A stretch of 64,000 nucleotides of DNA from Macrocystis pyrifera. Its lineage: Eukaryota; Sar; Phaeophyceae; Laminariales; Laminariaceae. The notes beneath the pieces are model-generated. The model was not told the origin of the DNA, made no database searches, and saw only the letters and a list, made by a program, of their open reading frames with translations. A program made the position numbers and the translations under genes. Each line of letters opens with the position of its first letter. The stretch's first letter is position 1. Below, in pieces: positions 56,103 through 64,000 of the stretch. Where the stretch lies: the NCBI GenBank assembly GCA_031763025.1, contig JASSKH010000046.1, positions 682,001 through 746,000 of the forward strand, given 5' to 3'.

Positions 56103-56399
56103 GTGTCTCGTTCGCGCAATGGAAGAGCAGCTCTAAAGGCCACATGTGCCCAATGCCCGCACTGGAGGTTCCCTGATGTCAAGAACAAAACGCTAACGGC
56201 GCGTGAGTTTGCGAACGCGAGCGTGTACGTGTTAATCGTACCACGCTTTCCTGTTTTATTTGTCCGTATCCGAGTAGCAGCTTATCTGCCAGATCAGAGA
56301 GGAATGCTTGAAGAGATACTTAGTTACATGGCACCGAATGCCGAGAAACATGTTGGGATTATACTGCTGCTCGCTTCAAGTATAGTGGCCGAGTGTTGA
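56103..56399 (+). CDS. U-encoded ORF1, most intact copy (98 aa)
   Basis: MSRSRNGRAALKATCAQCPH starts the frame (two Cys three residues apart). The conserved stretch VKNKTLTAREFANASVYVLI, then VLFVRIRV, DQRGMLEEIL and APNAEKHVGIILLL follows, ending in TGA. Copies A and C align in this frame, each with one or more stops. The central hydrophobic run could be a beta/transmembrane-like segment. Function unknown. Translation start is uncertain because the conserved part begins at about 56174. Confidence 0.42.
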   Translation: MSRSRNGRAALKATCAQCPHWRFPDVKNKTLTAREFANASVYVLIVPRFPVLFVRIRVAAYLPDQRGMLEEILSYMAPNAEKHVGIILLLASSIVAEC

Positions 56400-57421
56400 A
56401 GGATCGAATCGACAAGTGTGGTTGGAATGCCAGTACGCAGTAGGTAGTTTCCGTTCTGAATGGGTGTTTGTCTCCACCTTGCTGCAACTACTTCCACAAA
56501 AACCGTTTTACGAGGGGTACGGTTTGGAAGTGGCCGTGGACGATGGCCATTTTAAGACGCATGATTGATTTTGGCATGAAAACGTCGGACGAGGGGACAA
56601 CATCCGTGCTCGGGGGGTGGTGTAAACGTCAGTACCTTTAAACGACTTACTCACTCGGAATCAAATACTAACCTTGGCTCGTGCCAGTAAGTCGGTCGAA
56701 GTGGTGTAAACCTCGGTACCTTGAAACGACTTAAGTCACTCGGAATCGAATAATAGCTTTAGCTAGTACCAGTAAGTCGAAGCACGCGAAGTATGTTAAC
56801 ATCAGTACCTTCAAATGACCTAATCGGATCAAGTAACAACTTAGTGCGAAGCACGCGAAGTATACGAAGTAGAATTCTAAACGATAGGAGAAGGCCGGAG
56901 TAGAAAGAGGACTCATGGTGAACTTCCTACAGCTCGTGATGAACTTATACCATAGAACGACCTCCACATTCGCAAAGAATGCCTACTCTCAATGAAGAGA
57001 AGTTTGGGATCATCACCAGAAGAAAAGCCTTTATAATTTAAAACGCATAGTATGCGCGACCGAAGTATCACACACACAGCTTGCCAAGGACTAGCGTGGA
57101 AGCTGGCAAAGATGAGTTTCGACGAAATCCTCGATGTTCTTATTCTGTCAATATATCAAAATATGGTATCCAAACCAAGAGACTATTAATACACATCTGG
57201 ACAAACTTCGGAGTGGCAGATGGATTCTAACGTACGCAGAAACGTTTGTTGAAGGTACAGTGAGAAACGTCTGGCGAAGGTAAGTGAATGGTGGCAGCAT
57301 CGACACAGTCCACTGCGCACGTTGACACCTAGCAAAGGTACGTGAAGTTTTGCCACATTGACACAGTAAGTACGTGAGTATATTGGAATACTCATCGTAG
57401 GTTTGACAGTCAAGCGCACAG

Positions 57422-57862
57422 ATGTATAGCGAGAGGCAAAGTGGACAGTCACCGCAGCGTCTCGGTAGTGTGGCCTCGTATAGCCATACGACGAAGGACT
57501 GGCAGAATTTTCTCAAGTCTCAGTTAAAGGTGAGGTGGTGGGGTAGGACGATGGTAGCTTTCAGTGGAATCTATGTCTGGCCGAAAGGTAAAACGTGTAG
57601 CTTATTGTCAAAGTGCAGACGTAGGCCTTCGAGAGGGACCTCCACCTCAGATTCAGGCGAGACAGGAAAAAAAACATTTTTTTCGAAGATGAGTACGTGC
57701 TCCGAGCGTGTTAGACAGATGTGGCGCTGGCAGTTGCAAGTGGTGAAGAATGTACGAGGGTCAGGTCCGCCGCTCTTCTCAACACAGTCCAAGTTCAGCA
57801 CCGCGGAAAGGAAGGGCGCTGCAAGATCGGGCCGACGGCGATGGACGGAGGAGGAAAGCTGA
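57422..57862 (+). CDS. U-encoded ORF2 candidate (146 aa, basic)
   Basis: MYSERQSGQSPQRLGSVASY leads into KVRWWGRTMVAFSGIYVWPK, a CRRRPSRGT patch and MWRWQLQVVKNVRGSGPPLF. Fragment F keeps the same frame in its minus-strand copy, and copy A is shifted. The C-terminal part overlaps the minisatellite, so conservation could be at DNA level only. Confidence 0.3.
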   Translation: MYSERQSGQSPQRLGSVASYSHTTKDWQNFLKSQLKVRWWGRTMVAFSGIYVWPKGKTCSLLSKCRRRPSRGTSTSDSGETGKKTFFSKMSTCSERVRQMWRWQLQVVKNVRGSGPPLFSTQSKFSTAERKGAARSGRRRWTEEES

Positions 57863-58110
57863 AGAACGTCTGGACTAAGGTCAGGACCACCTCTCTTCTT
57901 GCCACCGTCCCGGGTCAACACCGCGGGAAGGAGAGGAGCTGCAACATCGGGCCGATGGCGATGGATGGAAGAGGAATGCTGAAGAACGTCTGGACGAAGG
58001 TCAAGACCGCCGCTCTTCCTTACCACTGTCTGAGGGCAACACTAAGGAAAGGACAGGAGCTGCAACATCGAGCCGATGGCGAGGTGCGGAGGTGGAAGGC
58101 GCAGGCGCTG
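57757..58110 (+). repeat. ~118-bp minisatellite in U copy D
   Basis: Three units marked by GGTCAGG(T/A)CC(G/A)CC(G/T)CTCTTC at 57759, 57880 and about 57999, equivalent to the array in copy A. Confidence 0.72.
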
Positions 58111-58263
58111 CAGCGGTCCATGATCGTAATGCCCGCTGGGCACCGTCGCTCATATGCGCCGCGCCGAGGGGGGTGTCCAAGGAGGAAAGCGCACACCCTG
58201 TCGCCGGGCTAGTACCGGGGTGCCGGCTTTTGCCGACGATAGTTATGCGTCGGGCAGGGGGGG

Positions 58264-58816
58264 TGTTCCAGCGAGTGGCGCCAGGAAGGAAGCTTCAGCG
58301 CTGAGACTGTCGTGACCAGCGCTATGGGGAGGATAATACGGCGCGAGACAACTGTCCTGATCAGGATCACGCGTCGGGTGTATTCGATAGGCGGAGGGCA
58401 AGCTTTGGTTAGCACCCTCTGGGCGGATCTTATAGGGGGAGGGAGGATTCCCGGTGTGGGAACGCCTTCAGTCTCGGGTACAGAGCCAGTAACAAGGTTC
58501 CGGGACCACCTGGTGTTTAGTAAACGCCAAGTGAAGAAAGAAAGTCAAAGCCAAGTGATCTGTGATACCTGTCCTATCGATCGCTAGCCCCTTGGGTCCT
58601 GCCGTGCCCGTCTCGCCCGTCATCGTGTCTGTGGTGCTTCGTTGATTGTTCACTCTGGATACGTCTTCCGCATTGCATCGATCCATGTTCTGCGTGACCC
58701 GATCATTTCTGCACGAAGGCACTTGCTCGAACTCTCAAGCAACAGGTGAGCCGGCCTCAGAGATCTAACGAGCGCAGGTCCTTTTTAGGGTCTGAGAGCT
58801 GTACCCTACTGTATCA
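58264..58816 (+). repeat. LTR, copy D
   Basis: TGTTCCAGCGAG directly after the polypurine tract, ending CCCTACTGTATCA. Coding-like sequence starts right at its right border. Confidence 0.82.
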
Positions 58817-59440
58817 CAAACGCACGCCCATCTTCTCGAGGTGATGGCGCAGATTGGGCCCGGTAGAGAGCAGCCGCTATCTGTAGTTGGAGCAGCGAGA
58901 GATACTGCAACGCAATCGTCGGAACATTAAGTTAGCGACGGGAACCGGCAGGGTAAACGTGTTTCGCGGAAGATGGTCAACTCGGTGGAAAAGGGAGCGA
59001 AAGCTGTGGTGGTGCTCTTGGAGCATGCCGGAGATACGACGGTGTGCTAAATGGAGAAGAAAAAGCCCTGCGGTGAGAGCAAAAAAAAACGTAGGCGTCT
59101 CCTAGGGGAGGAGTGGCACGGAGGATTACAAGTCGTGCCAAATTTACTTGCGCATCTTACCCAGGGAGATTGTGGTGGGCTAGGAGCTGTGGGGATGGGA
59201 GACATATCTGCACATTGTCGCGTGAAGTCGCACGGTGAGCCAGGCCGTGTATACCTGACCACCCTTGTGGCATGGTCGGGAAAGCCGCGTACGTGATGCG
59301 CGCGCTCGACTACGGTGTGATAGTGGTCGAGGGAGCGGACGTGGGGGGAATCGGGTGATGCTGCAGCAGTACTATTAACGAAGGAGGGCACGTCTGCATC
59401 GGCAACAAGTCGCGTGACACAGCAGTCGCGTGCATACGAC
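58813..59440 (+). pseudogene. Coding relic directly after LTR D
   Basis: One frame reads THAHLLEVMAQIGPGREQPL, a TAA, KMVNSVEKGAKAVVVLLEHA, another TAA, then MEKKKPCGESKKKRRRLLGE (a basic, nuclear-localisation-like patch) and GGLQVVPNLLAHLTQGDC up to 59296. After a one-frame shift it continues AAYVMRALDYGVIVVEGADV. It looks like about 200 residues of one old protein with two stops and one frameshift. It may be a host gene interrupted by the LTR element, or the gag of another element. Family not recognised. Confidence 0.4.
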
Positions 59441-59445
59441 GTCAT

Positions 59446-59552
59446 TAGCAGCAGCCGGAGCAGCAGCAGCGGGAGGTCAGGAACAGCAGCAACAGCAGCA
59501 GCAGCAGCCGTGGAAGGTCAGCAGCAGCAGCCGCAGCAGAAGCAGCGGGAGG
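59446..59552. repeat. CAG-rich low-complexity tract
   Basis: Interrupted CAG/AGC units giving Gln, Ser or Ala runs in different frames. It continues the reading direction of the relic above. Confidence 0.85.
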
Positions 59553-60125
59553 TCGTGGATGGGGTAGGCGTGGTTAGATCGTCCGCTGGATCCCTTTATG
59601 GGTCCAGCAACACGCGGGGCGAGGGGATAGCGTCTACACTCGTAGTGCTACGTCCTTGATCCACTATTAATGACATTGTGAAGTTTGTTTCTTTTTACGA
59701 CGAGGGTAGAAATTTCGTGAATTGATTCGTAGTACGTACGAGTACGTATGAAATGTGCCATAATGAGGTTCATACTGGATGATACGTACGCAAGTACTGT
59801 TTGGGCTTCTTTTTCTGGAAGATTTACGTGAATCCCCCCCCCCGCTCCCCACCTGGTAGTTGAAAAGTCGTATTTTTGTGTTTTGTTTAAATAATACTGC
59901 CGAATACGACATCCACTGCGCTTCGTTGCGCTCCGTGTTCGATGTGGCACACCCCGAAGAGAACCTGGACAAGTACCATACATTAATATCGCTATTTCAA
60001 AGTTTTGGAGGAGTCGGCGTCAAGGGTGTATTCATGTTGCGGGAAGATCGTGAAATGGACAGGTATCTCGTCAGCTGGGGCCTTTTAGTGATGCGGCTAG
60101 TTCGATGGCGGGGGGTTATGTGTAG
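59553..60125. other. No recognised gene; one plausible frame 59860-60147 (plus)
   Basis: The 95-residue frame includes NNTAEYDIHCASLRSVFDVA and SLFQSFGGVGVKGVFMLRED. It is protein-like but unsupported by any family. A C-run at 59835-59843 precedes it. Confidence 0.3.
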
Positions 60126-60446
60126 TATTTCTGGTGGGTATTCGTAGGAGTAGTTTTATCTTGCGATTGGATACGCACCTGGTGGTCGAAATACGTTTTT
60201 GATCGTACAAATGGAGATATGTCCTTTTCGACTGAATTTGGATTCGTTCTGGATAAAGAAAAGTCGATACATACCGTCTACGACGTGTTAGAGAATACTA
60301 AATTATATGGTACTTATCGTTCTTTCCGGGTAAGTGGTGGATGCTATACAGGATATGCATCGTTTATCATTGGTTATGGGGATCTGAATAGTATGGATTA
60401 TAGTTTGTATCCCGGGAAAGGCGTGAATGGTACGAAGAAGGTATAG
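60126..60446 (+). CDS. Coding-like ORF, first unit of a 260-bp tandem pair
   Basis: The frame is open from 60126 and the first Met is at 60219 (75 residues): MSFSTEFGFVLDKEKSIHTV, then YGTYRSFRVSGGCYTGYASF and YPGKGVNGTKK before TAG. The upstream part (VFVGVVLSCDWIRTWW) is hydrophobic. Gly/Tyr-rich composition suggests a beta-rich or structural peptide. No family recognised. Confidence 0.3.
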   Translation, partial: YFWWVFVGVVLSCDWIRTWWSKYVFDRTNGDMSFSTEFGFVLDKEKSIHTVYDVLENTKLYGTYRSFRVSGGCYTGYASFIIGYGDLNSMDYSLYPGKGVNGTKKV

Positions 60447-60464
60447 TATCGTCTTCTTTAGGTT

Positions 60465-60720
60465 CGTCAAATGGAGATATGTCATTTTCGACTGGGTGTG
60501 GATTCGTTCCGGTTAGGTCGTATATGATAGAAACCGTTTGCGACGTGTTACGGTCAAAATTATGTGGTACTCATCGATCTTCCCGTCGGGTACGTGGTGG
60601 ATGATATATAGGATATGTATCGTTTACCACTGGTTACGGATCTCTAAATGGTATGGAACATATTTTTTATCCCGGGAAAAGTCGTAAATGATACATCATA
60701 CATGTAATATCGTCTAGTCG
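60465..60720 (+). repeat. Second, decayed unit of the 260-bp tandem pair
   Basis: The ATG at 60479 corresponds to the ATG at 60219. SFSTGCGFV, VCDVL and YPGKS align with the first unit, but TGA occurs where the first has the Cys of GGCY, and the end is reduced. The unit includes one extra codon before the RGG segment. Confidence 0.65.
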
Positions 60721-62123
60721 ACGTTATACGTAGCCTTTTTTTTTCGCCTCGAGTTTTGAAGTAATAGTTTTCATGTTCAAATCAAACAGTCTTAGTTATA
60801 TAGACAGGACCAGAAGGTGAGTTGTGGAACTGATTTTTTTTTATTTGTCGGATTGGCGAAGTAAGAAAGAGTACGTGGGTGTGCACCAGAGGTGTATTGC
60901 AGATGCAGCGGTATTGGTGGATACTGATTTCATTGTGTTTTGCAGGAATTAGTCTTTGTACTGCTGCCTATTGGTTGCAGAACAAGGGAGGGTATGCATA
61001 TTCTTGATGGGTTGTTCTACCATCAATACGAATTGAATTTCCGAAGTTGATGGGTGCAATTCGCGAGTTGGAAGTTAATTTTTTGTGGGTAAGGGAATGT
61101 TTATTCATGATGATTGCTTATTTTACCACTATTGGTTTTACAAACTCTTTAGTGGGTGATAAAAACCTTGGTTGACGAGAAAGAAGATGAAGTATTTCAT
61201 GGAACAAGGAGAGCTAGTGAGCTGAACCAGAAATAGAGAGTGTAGTTTTTGGTTCTGACCACAAACGGATATTGTTTCAGGAATAGTAAGCGCCAGGCAA
61301 ACTCTATAGGGAAAGATATTTTGTATCTTGCGTTCCCGCTCAGATCTGTGAATTTATGGCGGGAGTAGGGGGCACAGGGAGACGTGTGTCTCGGGGAACG
61401 GGTTCCTCGCGAACTCCATCATTTATCTATCGCTGTGGTTCTGTGGTTGTATTGTTTTCACGGCATTGAGCTGTTGCAAAGGAAATCTGCAATAGTTTCA
61501 TGCGGGAGGGAGAGGTTTTGCTTGTAAGGCCATTTCCTTTCGGTTCGATTTTTGAGCTTCAGATTTTGACCCAATCGCATTTTCAGATATGAACTTGGCA
61601 AATCGAAAGAGTCTTCCTAGAGTCTTCCTATGCGGAAAAATCAGATTCATTGTGCCGTAGAAATTCGAGCAAACACCGAGACCAAGTGTTGTTATTGTAG
61701 TTTGGCGACGCGAACAGACGCGCTGGGTGTGCTGCCCTGCGCGTAGGACCCAAGTGTCCGAGCCCAACACGCTGACTGCCTCTGGTCTGGCGGCGAAGAG
61801 ACATGGCGAGTGCGCTAGAGTCAACCTTTCTTGGTATTTTGTGTTCTATTTTGTGACTGACTGCTGCTGCGGCTGCTGCTGCTGCTGTAGAGCAGTGTAG
61901 TCCACGAGTGTGTATCCACGGAGGGGCGCGTGCCGAGTGCGCTTCTCTTGGTCTCTAGGCCCGAGCCCGCGCCAGCCGACTCTAGTCTGGCCACGGAGAG
62001 ACGCGCCGCCCGCGCGTCGGGTGCGAAGCAACGTCGCTATACATCTGTGTCACCATCTAAGTCATCGATCGTTTTGATGCTGTTTGCTGTCGTGGATAAG
62101 TTATTGAATTTGGAGAGCATGCC
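60721..62123. other. No recognisable gene; CTG tract and short duplications
   Basis: Homopolymer T runs, a CTG/CGG tract at 61859-61888, and an imperfect duplication GACT(G/C)(C/T)(C/A)... TCTGG(T)CTGGC(G/C)(G/A)CG(A/G)AGAGAC at about 61772-61805 and 61978-62003. No supported product. Confidence 0.45.
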
Positions 62124-62206
62124 ATTTTTCGATTTGAAAATCTGATGACCCAAGTCGTCGGATTTTGGCGACGATTTGGGTCACCGGATTCTCTAATCGA
62201 AAAAAT
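62124..62206. ncRNA. 83-nt near-perfect hairpin, miRNA-precursor-like or MITE-like
   Basis: The arm from ATTTTTCGATT (62124) to TGACCCAAGTCGTCG (62160) pairs with CGACGATTTGGGTCA (62169) to AATCGAAAAAAT (62206) around the loop GATTTTGG. There are about three mismatches and two G-T pairs in the stem. Length and pairing fit a plant/alga-type pre-miRNA, but an inverted-repeat element fragment is equally possible. Confidence 0.4.
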
Positions 62207-62417
62207 TCCGGTCGGATTTTGCATATTTGAACTGCATAAGCAGGGTCATTCGTTTTTTGAATAAAAAAGTACAAATCTGAAGCTCAAAATTGAACCGCAT
62301 AGGAAACAGCCTAAGGTACAGATTTCGTCTTGAAACATTTTAGTTGATTTTAAAGATGGAGATGAGTTTTGTTCTGTTATCTTGAATTGTCATTGCCGTT
62401 TTGCTGAAAAGCAGGGA

Positions 62418-64000
62418 GTGTGTTCGAATGTGCTTGTTCAGTATTTTGACGGTTTCATGACGTTTCGGGATATTGGCTTATTAAGGGTTACTTGGTGGTT
62501 GCTTCTGTGGGTGTACGTGATACCCACATGGTCACTCATTCTGCTCTGCCCTGCCGGGAGACTAAAAGCCTGAATCATCTTCGTTCTTCGCCGGGGATTT
62601 ATGAACAATTCCTATCGGAAAATGCCAAGTTTTCTCTCCTCAGTTTGATTGGCATGGGGATATCTCGAATATTTCACATATAGGATGCATGTACCAGTTC
62701 TGGAAGAGCAGTCTCAATTCCTGCAGGCAAAGCACTCATGGTAGGAGCGAACGCTCCGGGGCCCTTTCGGCACGATTTAACAGGAGCCTGTTTTCACATC
62801 AAGGCTGATATTCTTTTTTTATATTCTTTTCCAAAGTTCTAGCCCGCTCTATGCTCTACCCTGGACGTATATTCTACGCTCACACTCTGCTCTAGCTCAT
62901 GCGCAGACTGACTGCTGTACCGCGCAGCCTGCGGTCCTTGTTTTAGTGAGCCATCGTAAGCGCTGTCCTGAACACGTAGTGTATGATTCGGCATTTCAGC
63001 ACTCTCATGTTCACACATACCGCAAATATGTAGTTTTTTTTTTTTTTCCCTTTTCTTTAGTTTTCGGGTGTACGTATTATAGAGCATTGGATATATTCAT
63101 GTTGTCATTTTGTTGCAAGTGATACGGGATGGGATACTATATCAGGTAGCTCGTGAGTACGGTTTCTCTTACGTACTGGTACTGCACTATTTCATACTTA
63201 TTTTCTTTCTCCAATCGAGATACTTTTTTTTTACAGCCTGTTTGGTGACCACAGACAGGATTTCAGGAGTTTGAGCTACTGTGAGATCGTACGAAATACG
63301 TACTACAGTATTATGTGGTTCTCACACTCTCAGTGTTACAGCATTGACCTGCCGCCCAGATTCGCTCTCGGACAACCCAATATTCAGATGCCATTTACCT
63401 AGGGTATGGGGCCTAACACAGTTAGTTGCAATGTATTCTTCAAACCAAACCGATATTGAAACCGCTCGACGTCCAGCAACCATATAGTGTTTCTTCGTAC
63501 GAGTTTGCTGATTATACCTTATGTTCTTATTTGGTACGTAGTTATATATGTACGATACAGACATATCATCGATTGACATCTCATTTGTTGTCTTCGCCCT
63601 TTTTTCTCTATCCCTTCTACGTATGAACATCCGGGGTCACAGAGCAGGCTCTTTATTCTCCTCCCAGCTGCGATCTGCGCCTTGGATTTTTATTGTGAGG
63701 AGATCTCAGTTCTTCGTTGCGCCTACCCTCGCTAGGCGGTCTCAGCAGATGACTCTTTATCTTTTGATTGTACGTATTGTGCAAATCATCGCCTCACCCA
63801 TCGTGAAATTTGAGCTCCGGGGTCAACGCTCAAAGAAAAAGCGATACACTAGACCACGCTTGCCTTTAGATGAAAGGAATAGGCCAACCATGATCAAAAC
63901 CAACGAGACCCTAGGAAGTCTAATCTTTGTGTTTTTGTGCTCGGCACTATTTCATGTAATCTACAGCAGGTTATAATGCTTTAATTGTTGGATCTTCGGC
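62418..64000 (-). mobile_element. Repeat U, copy B (inverted, runs off the window)
   Basis: On the minus strand it follows U copy A from the ~2200 region back to about 1000: ATGCATGTACCAGTTCTGGAAGAG-type, GCCCGCTCTATGCTCTACCC, the tRNA-like segment, and CTGCTGTAGATTACATGAAA at the window edge. It carries ~190 bp (62418-62605) absent from copy A but present in C, plus about 200 bp of its own at 62880-63100. Confidence 0.78.
63806..63870 (-). promoter_or_regulatory. tRNA-like box A/box B segment in U copy B
   Basis: Minus-strand TGGTCTAGTGT (63856-63846) is identical to the copy A box A. AGCTCAAATTT (63816-63806) is a weaker box B. The anticodon-stem-like CGCTT ... GAGCG pairing is kept, but the loop differs. 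Confidence 0.4.

Larger units (their letters stand above)
55192..58263 (+). mobile_element. Repeat U, copy D
   Basis: Collinear with copy A from its first bases through the LTR but lacks the ~1.1-kb middle segment: it passes from CTGGGTCGTGCCCT straight to ACGCTGTTGTAAGT-type sequence (about 55980). It carries the best-preserved U reading frame. It also includes a GAAGCACGCGAAGTAT direct repeat at about 56778 and 56852. Confidence 0.8.

Noticed and set aside
1..64000. CRISPR arrays, prokaryotic operons, rRNA genes
   Set aside because: No regularly spaced identical repeats with unique spacers, no gene clusters with ribosome-binding sites, and no rRNA landmark sequences were seen.

Overview
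The window looks like repeat-rich, nearly gene-free chromosomal DNA of a eukaryote. The evidence is decayed Ty1/copia and Ty3/gypsy retrotransposons, two APE-type LINEs, tandem repeats, and CAG, CTT and AT microsatellites. There are no operons, Shine-Dalgarno-led genes or CRISPR arrays. The repeat style (CAG/CTG runs, many copies of TACCTGGTA and TACTGCTGTA, a gypsy polyprotein ending in a YPDGDWEEL-type module) made me think of a stramenopile, perhaps a brown alga. That is inference only. I recognise no intact housekeeping gene. Almost every recognisable protein is a transposon remnant with stops and frameshifts.

Layout. 334-5561: copy A of a large repeat, here called U, ending in a 561-bp LTR (5001-5561). 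6091-8420: two direct copies of a ~1.15-kb repeat, V. 11301-16854: a nearly full-length degenerate copia element on the minus strand with 176-bp LTRs. 17.6-22.3 kb: plus-strand coding-like pieces of unknown type, including a signal-peptide ORF. 23.8-25.3 kb: 5'-truncated LINE (minus). 25.6-30.1 kb: further short coding relics. 31.0-34.3 kb: longer LINE with endonuclease and reverse transcriptase (minus). 34.4-36.2 kb: ~273-bp satellite array. 37.5-43.5 kb: a chain of unrelated minisatellites. 44.25-45.08 kb: third V copy (minus). 45.08-51.73 kb: a head-to-head composite, with an inverted U 3' end and its LTR on the left and a headless gypsy pol with an LTR of the same family on the right. 51.73-53.05 kb: inverted U fragment and solo LTR. 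55.19-58.82 kb: U copy D with LTR, followed directly by a coding relic. 60.1-60.7 kb: tandem pair of a coding-like 260-bp unit. 62.1 kb: an 83-nt near-perfect hairpin. 62.4-64.0 kb: U copy B (inverted), running off the window.

How the parts relate. U, its LTR and the gypsy element share a polypurine tract and LTR, so U looks like a large non-autonomous derivative mobilised by gypsy machinery. U copies differ by large internal insertions or deletions. They carry a tRNA-like box A/box B segment (copies A and B) and a short protein reading frame conserved between A, C and D. These shared parts of U, the V hairpin with a compensating base change, the 62.1-kb hairpin and two over-represented short motifs are the best candidates for undescribed biology.
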